Below, in pieces: positions 46,438 to 56,735 of a stretch of DNA of 64,000 nt. A program made the position numbers and the translations under genes. Position 1 is the stretch's first letter, and each line of letters starts with the position of its first letter. Origin of the DNA: Heliocybe sulcata (lineage: Eukaryota > Basidiomycota > Agaricomycetes > Gloeophyllales > Gloeophyllaceae); assembly GCA_004369045.1 (NCBI GenBank), contig ML213519.1, positions 580,527 through 644,526 of the forward strand, in the 5' to 3' direction. The notes beneath the pieces were generated by a model, which made no database searches, was not told the origin of the DNA, and saw nothing but the letters and a program-made list of their open reading frames with translations.

Positions 46438-47430
46438 TCAGAAAGGCAAGTCTAGAGACACCTAGAGTCCTTGTGGGCCACCGCAGTGCTCTATTAAAGA
46501 GAAACACACCTCCGATATGGCAGCCTCAACTCGCGCCACGAAAACCTCCCTGAGATGCTGACTATCGTGCACTGCAGTAGCGTGACAGTGTGCGCATGAT
46601 GCAGCTTGTTCAAGAAGCTCGCTGTAAATCGGTTGGAGAATAGATGTTGACGGGCACCGAGAAAGAGCGAGGCAGGCTTTCTGAATGAGATCAATGAACC
46701 AGGAATGCACATTTCGTCGCGATGTCTCATTAGTGAAAAGACTGCGTTCAGTCTTCCACCTCGTAGTGTTGCAAAGCAAAGACCTAAGGTCCGGTTGTCG
46801 CGGCAACCAAGGTGCGAAACCTGCATGCGCAGGATCTAGTTTGCTGACAGCTTGCCCGCACTCATGATGATACCGAAGAAGCCGAGCATAACCGTCCGCG
46901 GGGACTAACATGAGGATAGGGCGGGGAGCAAAGAGCTCAGGCTGGCCCAGACGAAGAGCCAGAGTAGCAGCGCTTCTCGCCTCTTCACTGAGTTGATATT
47001 GATACACGATCGCGTAGGCAGTGACAGGGTCCTTATCCATCAACAATGGCAGCATTGCTTGCAGCTGCGACGTCAACCATGCCATGTCGTACTTCCTCGC
47101 GACAGCGAGCAAGGAAAATATATCCGCCATCTCTAGCTGAGGCCTGTCGACAGGGTAGCAGAACCTGAGCAACAACTCCAGCGTGCGACTTTCCTCCGCC
47201 ATCTGCACCACGGACTGCCCTCCGCCCTCTCCCGAAACGGTGGTATCGACTTCATGCGGCAGAGGCAGAGTGAACATCGTCTCGAAGAATGAAGAGGCGA
47301 TAGAGAGGATGGCTTTGTGGACGTGGAAATCGACATGGTCTCGAGAGCGAAGAATCACATCGGCGTTCGGCTTATCGAACGGCGCCGCCGCCACCTTCCG
47401 AGAGAGAGCACATTCGTCCGCGGAGCTCAT
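46438..47430 (-). CDS. BTB/POZ domain protein, expanded family (copy G)
   Basis: I chose the ATG at 47430 (MSSADECALSRKVAAAPFDK), since the upstream open part lacks family similarity. The BTB segment reads PNADVILRSRDHVDFHVHKA, then ILSIASSFFETMFTLPLP, a short Ser/Gly loop, and LLLRFCYPVDRPQLEMADIF. The helical middle has DKDPVTAYAIVYQYQLSEEA. The C-terminal region has SCAHCHATAVHD, the second CxxC; the first pair is reduced to one Cys (SLLCNTTRW). A 48 bp intron (46509-46462) after the codon GAG leads to VSLDLPF and a stop at 46438. Intact; function unknown. Confidence 0.87.
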
Positions 47431-50299
47431 GAGAGGAAGCAAGGGATGACTGAAGACGTGGAGAATTGCTTGAAGAGCGGGCTGCCAAACGTATGCATAT
47501 ATGAGGTGGCGCCGAACATGCGGAGAACACGAGGCGGCTGGAGTCAAGGACCAACGATAACCTTGATAGAGCTCTTGCTGGTACTTGCGTACGTACATCC
47601 AGATAGAGATCCACTGGTCAAGGTGCTTGCAGGGATATCAGTGCTGCATAAAGGCCATATCTGCGATTAAGTTTGATCGTGAGACTCGATAATCAGCATT
47701 GCTCGCGGCTTCTCGCTCGAGTTGAAGCTTGCGCACAGCCGCATCTATGGCAGCATGCTCGAGTCACTATAGCCGCCATAAACAAGACATACTCTGCCGG
47801 CTGACTTCGGAGACGCTTCGAGCGTCCACAGACGTGCAGAGGCAACCGCGCGCAAAAACAGGTGCGGGACACGATATTCATAGGCGGAGGGGGTCATTCC
47901 CGGTAATACGCTGGCCAGACTCCGAAACAGAGCTCAGATCCAGTTCCGTGGCAATCTACGGGGCAGCCATTATTGACTGCGTAATCTCAATGGAGGTTAT
48001 AACTCACCTGGCAGACAGGTTTGTAAGTTTCATTGACGAACTATCTTATGAGATCGCACAGGTGCCTTTACGCGCGTCATCGGATATTCTCATGGAAGGA
48101 GATACCGATGCAGCGCGGGTGCGTTGCGGCGAGAGGATCCAGAATGCAACGAGAAGAGGGCATATCGATCGAAAGAAGATGAAGCGCCGAGCGAGCGGCA
48201 CAGTCTGCCTCCCCTTCAAGTCCACGACGATATGCGAGAGCATATATATGGACCTCGAAAATTCGGTTGACGTCACAAAGGAAAACACGATTTTTCCAGA
48301 TCGGCGAGTCTCCCCAATACTTCGCAGCAGCAATAAATGGAGCCAGGTTTCAAATGGACAGTCGACTAGGGAGAGAGGCACAGCAAGCAGGTGGAAGTTC
48401 CGGGTTTCAGATATCCAGCATGATGGTAGGTGTTTAGAAGCGCTTGGGCCACTAGAACCAAACAGGCCAGTCTCAAGAACTCGGACATCGGGAACGCCAT
48501 TGGGCATACAGGTCCTGGGGCGGCGAGGAAGGTGTAAGACTAGCGCAGCACGAGCCCCGCATCAGGGTCTGCGTTAATATTGGAGATCCTGGGTGCTAGC
48601 GTCCCTGCCAGGTCTACCAAGCCGCGTGTGGTGTCCACAAGCCAACTGGCAGCTAGGATGGCCGACCCGCTCTCTTCGTGGTCTTTGATCCCCAAGTTTG
48701 CAGCACTGGGAGAACACTTTGCTCTCCCACGTCCACCATTCGTCGCCCCTATGCCCCTACTTCCTGAGACCTCGCCATCAAAACCCACGGGACTGTCTGC
48801 CGCTGTCCTGGCCGCTCCACCATCAGCCCCATATGCATCGCCTACGCCTACAGACAACCCATTCGCGCCCCCGCCGCCTCCTCTGTGACGACGTACAGAT
48901 CAGCAAGCGCCCAACTGCCATCGTCGGTAGCCGACTCGTTCAACGGCGTCGGCGAGTTCTTCGACTTCCAGGCCCTTCTCCTGTGCCTGTTGCCAGCGGG
49001 TCGCCCAATGATTCCAGCTTCCATCATCGCCTGATAACGAACTCTACTCCACTCCACTCCCGCACAAGCTCTATTACCAACGCAATGTGTCCCAGATGAC
49101 TTTGTTCCTCGACTTCGCCTCCAACGCCTCCAGTCAAGCCGCCAGACCCGGCGAAACTGCCAACTGTGAAGTCGGCACCGCACATGCTCCATCGCGATCA
49201 TACGACATGCCGACTCTCACCCCAGGGACTTGGAGATCTGCAGCAGGATGTATGCGAACACGATCCAGTAACGAGACCGGCGACGGCGGAGTCCATACTT
49301 GGCATGTCGGCAGCTCGTACGCGATACTAATGCGGGACATTGCCAGACATAACATAGCCATGCGGGTGAATGGCGACCAACAGAACTTGGTCGACGTGAC
49401 GTATTTCAGGCTACGATGTTGCACATAATCAAATTCTACTCCTATTTTGAAGCAAATGCGAACGTACGTCGATAGAATTGAACAGCTTGCTGTCCTATGC
49501 TTCCGCACATTCCGATGCGTCTTCAGCATTGCGTAATCCAATATGCGCAATCGAGTGGTTTGGTGTTGACTATTGAACCTTTGTCGGGCATTCAGCGATG
49601 TTATGATCCATTGTTGAGACGGACGCACCTGATTGTTCGCAAAGGAGCCGTGCGAAGAAGCAAGAAAGTCCGGAGGTGTCATTCACAAAGGCGCTTCTAG
49701 GGCAGCCATTACGATACCGTTTGAGTCTGTATGCTGCAGCGCCGGATCATGGCGTGGTGGGGACGAAGCGGATCTTCCAGGGTCGTCATTCATGGATGCA
49801 GTACCGACGTTTTGGCGAGCGAAAGAGAAGTGCCACTCCTTCAGGTGGGTTCACAGACCCTGTCTCGGTACGTGTATGCGGAACGAAGTTCGCAACCGCG
49901 GTGCCTAAAAACTGGGTTAATGGCAACACCCACGATGCAAGGAAGATTGAACGAACTGTTTTTCCAGTGTCCCTTTTCCTTGCCCGTCAAGGCTGCTTTA
50001 TTCATGTCGAGTTCAGAGTCCACTCAGTCAAGACGAATCGGTCCTTGTGGTTGAGGATTGAAGAGTACGTTCTGGTGCGGGTCTGCTTGGGTGTCTACGG
50101 CGGCGGGCAAATGCTGAAATATGGGCGTCGGAACGAATGCGCCGAATTTCTTGGGTTGCGAGCATGATATGTTGTCTGATGTCGGATGGAGAACGATGCG
50201 GATATGGGGGCCTTTCGTGATTCTAGTGGGCGTGCATGCTCGCGGTGCAGAGGCAAAGAGAGTTGCCGGCGGCTCGTTGGCGCTCTGCCTTGAAAGAAT
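47431..50299. other. Gene-poor stretch with a possible gene remnant
   Basis: Between the BTB cluster and the NLR no whole gene can be supported. A plus-strand frame from 48544 to 48888 reads gene-like (QLAARMADPLSSWSLIPKFA; then a Pro-rich part). Similar composition continues one base out of phase (ASSVTTYRSASAQLPSSVAD, FNGVGEFFDFQ) to about 49030, as in a broken gene. Frames at 49.1-50.2 kb lack motifs. I recognise no family. Confidence 0.35.
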
Positions 50300-50749
50300 T
50301 TGTCGATCGTTCTCCTCGACCGCAACCTCTACTCTGCAGCTGCGTCGGACGACACCTCCTATATATTGCTGTCTTTGCCGTCGACGGGATTGTCGACCAA
50401 TTCGATACTAAATGTGCTAGCAGAGCAGGAGCAGCGGTACAATCTCTCAATACATTCCCCTGTCCTTGTGCCGCTGCATAATGTCGTGCCAGAGCCTGAT
50501 TTGCTGCTGAAAGTGATAGAAAAGCATATGGGAGATCACTCCGGAGAGGTAAGGTATGCACTGCATCGCTCGCGATTGCTTTCCCGTTAAGCTTGTCACA
50601 GGTTCTTTCGAGGTCGCGTCGGTAAGGTACGTCTGCCATCTCCCGTGTAGCTGATAGGTTAACTCAACACGACGCAGACGGACATGTCCTATGAGGCTGC
50701 GGCCCTTCGGAAAACAGAAGAGAAGTGGTCATCCATCCTGGTCAGGTAG
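50300..50749 (+). CDS. Possible 3' exons of an unrecognised gene
   Basis: Not recognised. The first frame has no ATG, so 5' exons or a lost start are needed. The acceptor after CTCTGCAG at about 50339 could open it, giving SDDTSYILLSLPSTGLSTNS and VVPEPDLLLKVIEKHMGDHS. Two short introns with good sites (donors GTATGC near 50555 and GTACGT near 50626) keep phase and give the joined tail RFFRGRVGKTDMSYEAAALR, then KTEEKWSSILVR and a stop at 50747-50749. The neat phase across both introns is the main support. The N-terminal part cannot be traced upstream, so this may be the end of a decayed gene. Confidence 0.4.
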
Positions 50750-51575
50750 AGATCCTTGGTGTACAAGGTCCACCCGAGCTATCTCTGCGGGGCATTAGGG
50801 TCTAGCCGTACGCCGTGAGTTGCAACCTCCTCCCCTCCTTGCTTGTCTAACATGGTATCCAGGGATTTATTCGTTCCTCTATGGAGTCGTAATAGCCGTC
50901 CCACTATCCCCGACCCTATCTCTCTGTCCGTCCCGAAAACCTCCGCGCCCGAAGTTGCGCACATCTTCCACCTTCCATTGACATAGTTCCCCAACTCGGA
51001 CCGTCTCCGCGTACACGGCTTTCGGCATCAGACTGAGTGCCTGTACTGGGCCATCACGGTCTCCGACTTCATACCAGGCAGTGCGATTGAACGGGCGAGC
51101 GACCCAATGCAGAGAGACGAGATCGGGGCGGAAGGTTGGAGGTTTGCGGCGTGACGGCGTGATGATCACGAATGGTGCTGATGAGGGTATTGGGATTTTA
51201 CGGGTGACAGAGGGGCTAAATCAGAATTGTATGCTAAGCCATCGATGGCAGAGTGCGTCAGAATGTCTGTTCTATATGTCAATGATTTCCTTGTTGTGAA
51301 GTGAGGGATGCGAGCCGGCAGTGTCCATGAACATCGTGAAGCCTGGGTGCTACCTAGCGGGCATCATTATCAAGTATCATTCGGGGTAAGCATTCAGCGA
51401 ACTATTTCCCGGAGGGAGCTCTTGCTCGTTCATGGGAGATGCAACCCGCGTGCCCCACGCTCGAGCGCTTAGCGGGCGGCTAAGACGCCTCAGAATAGAT
51501 CTATGGCCAAGCACGCGCGAACAGCATTGCACAGCAGTAGCTCTTGACCGTCAACCACTCGCAGACTCATCGACA
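50750..51575. other. Region upstream of the NLR gene
   Basis: A minus-strand frame at 51169-50879 (FRPDLVSLHWVARPFNRTAW) looks somewhat coding but has no motif or partner exon. The rest holds the NLR promoter and leader; an in-frame upstream start codon for the NLR exists at 51432. Confidence 0.35.
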
Positions 51576-54500
51576 ATGCCACCAAAGAAGGCCGACCGGG
51601 GTATAGCAGCGCTGGCGAGAGCCACAAGCACGCTAGCTCTTCAGCCAATCGCGGGATCTTTGACGACATCCTGGAATGAGGGTCTGGAAAAGGCAGACAG
51701 AACCAGATCAGCTGCGATTGCTTCAACGATAATGAAAGATGCACTGACCGTGGTCGCAAGCCTGGCGGATGGCGGCGTGAACGTGCCTTTCTTGAAGGGA
51801 TCGGCGCAGATCGCCGTGCAACTTATCGACGCCGCTCAGGTCTCATCACCAGCCTTCTTATCCTTGAGTGTATGCAAAACTGACGATCTTGGGATGTCAG
51901 CTTGTCAAGAACAACCAGGACGACTGCAGGGATGTGGCGAGACTGGCCGCGGAGACCGTGCTCCATCTAGCAGATGCTGTGAAAGGCCGAGACCCCGAAA
52001 GTATAGACGAGAGACTCAAGGCGGAAATCCTGAGATTCGAGAAGTAAGTGCTTCGCCTGTTCTCAATGTTCCCCGATCTAAATTGCCTATCACATTCCTC
52101 CAAGAAAACTCCAGGAAATCTATGAAGGGGTGAACAAGCTCACACATGCAAAATTCTATACACGTGCTGCTACCCGAACTATGGACCAGGCTATGATCAA
52201 TGGCTGGAAGGCTGAAATGGACCATGCTCACAGGCAATTTTTGGTATGTCATTCCGGGACAGTCTTACAGTTGTATCCCAGCTCAGTTTGGCATAGCGTG
52301 GAGTTCTCGTGGATCTTGCTGCAGGCAAAGTGGAGGTCAAGACTGAACTGGGCCAGCTGAGTAACACTATGGATACCATGAGGGGGCAGATATCAGGGAT
52401 ACATGGCATTGTCATGCAGACTTTACCTAGGCAAGATTTGGTATGTTTATTCAGTGCTTTGGCTTTCTTTTACATAAGTCCTTACTCCCTCCACAGGCAA
52501 AGACCAAGTATGTATGTATAATTAGCCACTGTAACTATGAGCTGACATGCTTGGAAGTATTTTTCTGAGCAGGACTCCACCTCCCAAGCCATCCATCTTC
52601 TGTGGAAGAGATCAGGAGACCTCTGATGCAGTCCATCTTCTGACATCAAAGGCTATCTCTCAGCCGAACCTTGCTATTCTTGGCTCAGGTGGTATGGGAA
52701 AGACAAGCCTTGCTCTGACTATCCTCCATCATGCAGCAGTCAAGGCTCATTTCAAGGACCAGGTGTACTTTGTACCCTGTGAATCAGCTCAGAGCACTGA
52801 GCAACTGGTCTATCATATTGCCACTGTCCTTCCATTCAAGAAACAGGAGGAGGATATCTTGACAAGCATAGACTCATTTCTTCACAGAAGCTCAAGGCTA
52901 CTGCTCATCCTGGATAATTTTGAAACTCCATATTACCAAGCAAAAATGGAGGAGTCAACACTTGAAGTCCTCAAGAGGATGACTAGTATTCCAGGGGTGT
53001 CTCTTATCTTGACAATGAGAGCCAGTACTGCACCTCATGGTATCCAGTGGGATAGAAGCATCTTGCTGCATGGATTACCTATGGAAGCTTCAAGACAAGC
53101 TTTTCTGGGTACAAGCCATTCTTCCTCAGAACAAACAGTGATAGATCAGCTGTTGAAGGAGCTAGATGGTGTTCCACTTGCTATCAAGCTTATATCCAAT
53201 TTGGCCCAACTTGATTCACCAGCAAATCTCCTCAAGGAGTGGCAAGAGAGAAAGACTGCAATGCTAGCAGAGCCTGGAAGGGGCAGGCTGGAGAATATTG
53301 AAGTCTCTATAGAGCTATCCTTGCAGGCTACAGTTGTGCAAGATTGTCAAGATGCAATACCACTTCTGGCACTTATAGCACATCTGCCAGATGGCTTGCT
53401 ACAAGCAAAAGATACACTGGAGAAAAAGGCACCATATATCTATCTTGGACCTGCAGCAAGGAGGGCCTTGAAACAGGCAGCTCTAATGGATGACTCAGGA
53501 GAGCAGATGAATATCCTATCTCCAGTCAGGCACTATATTTGCAAGAAATATCCTCTGGATGCTCCTGGCAGAGAAGCTCTTGAAGACTATTATGAAGCAC
53601 TCATTGGCAAATATAACCAGGAATGCTACACCAGTATCAATGACACTTTGCTATTGGAAAGTAGCAATATTATTGCTATAATAAAGCAGGCATGCTCCTG
53701 TGGCAAGGTCAGCACAAAAGTAGCACAAATGGCATACAAGATGTCATGGTTCCTACTCTTCTATAGACCCACCATAGAGCTACTGGATGCCATTCAGCAT
53801 GCAGCTCCAGAAGGGATGGACCAGAAATTTCAAGCACAGTGCCTGTATCTGGCTGTATTGAATCTATACATGCAAAATGACTATCTTAATGCTGCACAGA
53901 TCTCTACTCAAGCCAGGGAGCAGTTTAAAGCCATTGGAGATCAACTAGGAGCTGCTCAGTGCCAGCAGAGCCTTGGAAACATTCTGCGGATGCAAGACAG
54001 ATATGAGGAAGCCAGAGGTCAACTTGAGGAAGCCAGGGAGCAGTTTAGAGCCATTGGAAATCAACTGGGAGCTGCTCAGTGCCAGCGGAGCCTTGGAGAC
54101 ATTCTGCAGATGCAAGCCAGATATGAGGAAGCCAGAAGCCAACTTGAGGAAGCCAGGGAGCAGTTCAGAGCCATTGGAAATCAATTGGGAGCTGCTCAGT
54201 GCCAGCGGAGCCTTGGAAACATTCTGCGGATGCAAGACAGATATGAGGAAGCCAGAGGTCAACTTGAGGAAGCCAGGGAGCAGTTTAGAGCCATTGGAGA
54301 TCCACTGGGAGCTGCTCAGTGCCAACAGAGCCTTGGAAACATTCTGCAGATGCAAGCCAGATATGAGGAAGCCAGACGTCAACTTGATGAAGCCAGGGAG
54401 CAGTTTAGAGCCATTGGAAATCAACTGGGAGCTGTTCAGTGCCAGCAGAGCCTTGGAAACATTCTGCGGATGCAAGCCAGATATGAGGAAGCCAGAGGCC

Positions 54501-54917
54501 AACTTGAGGAAGCCNNNNNNNNNNNNNNNNNNNNNNNNNNNNNNNNNNNNNNNNNNNNNNNNNNNNNNNNNNNNNNNNNNNNNNNNNNNNNNNNNNNNNN
54601 NNNNNNNNNNNNNNNNNNNNNNNNNNNNNNNNNNNNNNNNNNNNNNNNNNNNNNNNNNNNNNNNNNNNNNNNNNNNNNNNNNNNNNNNNNNNNNNNNNNN
54701 NNNNNNNNNNNNNNNNNNNNNNNNNNNNNNNNNNNNNNNNNNNNNNNNNNNNNNNNNNNNNNNNNNNNNATTGGGAGCTGCTCAGTGCCAGCAGACCCTT
54801 GGGGACATTCTGCAGATGCAAGCCAGATATGAGGAAGCCAGAGGCCAACTTGAGGAAGCCAGGGGGCAGTTCAGAGCCATTTGTAAGCCTGGTGGCTTAC
54901 TAGGTTCCCATAACTAA
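51576..54917 (+). CDS. NLR-type receptor: N-terminal helical domain, NB-ARC ATPase, TPR repeats (3' part broken by gap)
   Basis: A STAND/NOD-like protein of the kind linked to non-self recognition and regulated cell death in fungi. Exons 51576-51839, 51901-52043, 52105-52243, 52297-52440, 52497-52507 and 52573 on join in phase, including an 11 bp micro-exon. Residues 1 to about 200 are all helical (IAALARATSTLALQPIAGSL; FLKGSAQIAVQLIDAAQ), resembling the MLKL-type four-helix domain of basidiomycete NLRs. NB-ARC follows: P-loop LAILGSGGMGKTSLALTIL (about residues 267-285), Walker B RLLLILDNFE, LTMRAS and the GVPLAIKLI motif. TPR units of 40 residues (LGAAQCQQSLGNILRMQDRY) run into a 255 N gap. 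Past the gap they continue in another phase, since the gap length is an estimate, and an inserted element ends the frame at 54917. An in-frame ATG at 51432 is an alternative start. The gene is AT-richer than its neighbours. Confidence 0.88.
53948..54514 (+). repeat. Near-identical 120 bp units coding TPR repeats
   Basis: Units begin at GGAGCTGCTCAGTGCC near 53948, 54068, 54188, 54308 and 54428 (one copy has GTTCAG). They differ by only a few bases each, so they are much more alike than ordinary TPRs. Differences cluster at D/A in MQDRY or MQARY, at R/S in EARGQ or EARSQ, and at N/D in AIGNQ or AIGDQ. One more unit follows the gap at 54770. Confidence 0.95.
54515..54769. other. Assembly gap (255 N) within the TPR tract
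   Basis: The run of N lies between identical repeat units, the expected place for a short-read assembly to fail. The true number of units is unknown. Confidence 0.99.
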
Positions 54918-55010
54918 CATATATACCAGTGAGTGGCTGAGATACCAGTTCTCAGTTATACTGCCTTTTGGTGTAATGGTTAAAGCGTCACTGGTCTTGA
55001 CCCTCTTACA
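54882..55010. mobile_element. Short 129 bp inserted element with 5 bp target-site duplication
   Basis: The ends are TGTAAG and CTTACA, perfect inverted 6-mers with TG..CA termini. The flanks are CCATT on both sides (54877-54881 and 55011-55015). Removing one CCATT and the element restores a normal TPR unit boundary (GCCATTGGACATCAACTGG), so the insertion is clear. It contains a box-A-like TGGTGTAATGGTTAAAGC. It has no coding capacity. It could be a MITE or a small solo LTR; the family is unknown. The high similarity of flanking repeats suggests a fairly recent event. Confidence 0.75.
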
Positions 55011-55105
55011 CCATTGGACATCAACTGGAAGCTGCTCAATGCCAGCAGAGCCTTGGTATCATCCTACAGATTCAGGAGGGATCTGATGAAGGCCAACTAA
55101 GATGA
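55011..55105 (+). pseudogene. TPR unit of the NLR cut off by the insertion
   Basis: The sequence resumes with GGACATCAACTGGAAGCTGC and translates as GHQLEAAQCQQSLGIILQIQ, then EGSDEGQLR and a stop. This is a diverged last TPR unit and probably the original end of the NLR reading frame before the insertion. Confidence 0.7.
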
Positions 55106-55225
55106 GTGGATCTGCATTATTGATTGGAGTTATGGTTAGCCCTCCTAGGTCTCTGTGTTTCACTGGTTGACCTCTGTAAATTTACAGTTGGTTACAACCA
55201 CCTTTCATCTGCTATACTCTGTCTG

Positions 55226-55990
55226 TCATAGTCCATTGGATACAACCAGACACCCATAATTCAACCCGCACAATGCAGTGAAAGCTCCCATCTGACAAGC
55301 TTCAGGTACATCCTCTCTCCATTTCTCTGCCTCATGCAGTGGACCCTCCTTGACAACCATCTTCACCACTGTTGCATCACATTGTTCATGCTGCTCCCTG
55401 CTGGCACTATTTGAGATGTGCATGATTGTGTGAATGCTCATCCTGAGGCTAGTCATCAGATTCTAAGTACAATGAATTGTTTCAGGCAACAAGTCAGCAA
55501 CAAGTCAGCCTATAAAATTGTTTGTCAATGTAATGCTGTCTGTACACTTTGTCTTGCATGATACTCATTCTGAACTCCCTCACCTCACACTCCAGACAGT
55601 CTCATGCAATCAAAACCTGCAACAGCTTCTATCATAGGATCTTTGCTGGACTTCATATGCTTGAAGGTATTCATTTGATGGACAGTGCCCTCTTGTCGCA
55701 ATGAAACTGTGAAGAAGACCTCCTCTGTAGGGTCTTATGCTAGACAGGATATAGAATGTGGGAGGTGGAAGGTAGTGAGGAGTGTTTGGGAGCTTGATCC
55801 CTAGAACTCCAAATAAAAATGATCAGAGGGACAGACAAAAGTTGCATAGCATACAATGAATACCTTGACAATATGGCCAGTGGAACTCATAGGAATTCTG
55901 CACCTCGGGAAGGGCCCTACTACGTCACAGTGCAGGTCAGTGATGGGCAGGGTATGATTGCTCAGTGTGCGATATGGCACGGCGAATCAG
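55226..55990 (-). other. Possible decayed gene, not recognised
   Basis: Three short minus-strand frames look coding: SNHTLPITDLHCDVVGPFPR (about 55960), DPTEEVFFTVSLRQEGTVHQ with MNTFKHMKSSKDP (about 55720), and MTSLRMSIHTIMHISNSASR to ALCGLNYGCLVVSNGL (55456-55226). Donor-like GT sites follow the first two. No domain is recognised, and the pieces may belong to one gene or to a transposon remnant. Confidence 0.3.
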
Positions 55991-56002
55991 TCTGCTAGTT
56001 AT

Positions 56003-56269
56003 TGTAAGGGCTACCTTAACAACCAGTGAGCTGGCAAGGCTGCACGTTGTTGAAGGGAGTTCCAAAGCAGATATATACACTCATAAGCACTAGATACATC
56101 CACTAATGATATCTAAGGGCTTACCTGCACGTTGTTGAAGGGAGTTCCAAAGAGGAACAGGTTAAAGAACCCTTCAACAAGTGCAAAACACAAAGTGGCC
56201 GCACCGCGTGACACGTGACGTCACGTCACGGTGGCTGAAAGCGAAGGTGGCTGAAGGGGAGCCCTTACA
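56003..56269. mobile_element. 267 bp element with 10 bp inverted ends and 5 bp target-site duplication
   Basis: It starts TGTAAGGGCT and ends AGCCCTTACA, a perfect 10 bp inverted pair. GTTAT flanks both sides (55998-56002 and 56270-56274). Inside, the 20 bp run CACGTTGTTGAAGGGAGTTC plus neighbours occurs twice (about 56040 and 56127), and the right end holds a TGACGTCA palindrome. TG..CA ends and a 5 bp duplication suit a solo LTR, but a MITE is possible. Non-coding and apparently whole. Confidence 0.75.
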
Positions 56270-56274
56270 GTTAT

Positions 56275-56735
56275 CACCTAATAGTCATTACATGAATTGC
56301 ACCCATGATACTCACTGCGTTCTAGGCACAAGTAGTCGATGTCCGAACAGATGTGGACATCTCACGAATACACATCTGTTTGGACCCCAGATAGGTGGTC
56401 CCTGCAAACCCTCGAATTCCTTGGTATTTATATAAATACAGATTTGTACAGACCCTCAACATATACCAAATGTTCTGTCCTCTGAACAGATGTGACTGGC
56501 TCGACTATATAGCCTCTGAATACCTCAGCCTAGCGGTATATAATGGGCCGCCCAATATTTGATATATCCAATATAATATTCATTTACAATATAGCAATAA
56601 CTGCTCTATTTGGGTTAATACGGAAATACACGAGCACGTGATCCACGTGCTGTGGTGCTCCCTGATCACGCTCATCCTAGCTTGCACTTGCTCATTACCC
56701 CTCATACCAGGTACTGTCTACCGGCTGTATACCGG
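56275..56735. other. AT-rich spacer before the transposon-zone gene
   Basis: Contains several CATCTGTT/AACAGATG pairs (56346-56490) in inverted arrangement and AT-rich TATATAA stretches. No gene is supported. Confidence 0.4.

Noticed and set aside
47729-48577. 282-codon plus-strand frame
   Set aside because: The first codon is TTG, there is no motif, and residue composition is not gene-like; a rival frame lies on the other strand.
54962-54990. tRNA-derived SINE reading of the 129 bp element
   Set aside because: Only a box-A-like piece is present; there is no B box or A-rich tail, while inverted ends and a 5 bp duplication point to a MITE or solo LTR.
55174-55187. CTGTAAATTTACAG palindrome resembling a LexA-type operator
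   Set aside because: This is a eukaryotic setting; a 14 bp palindrome in AT-rich DNA is not informative alone.
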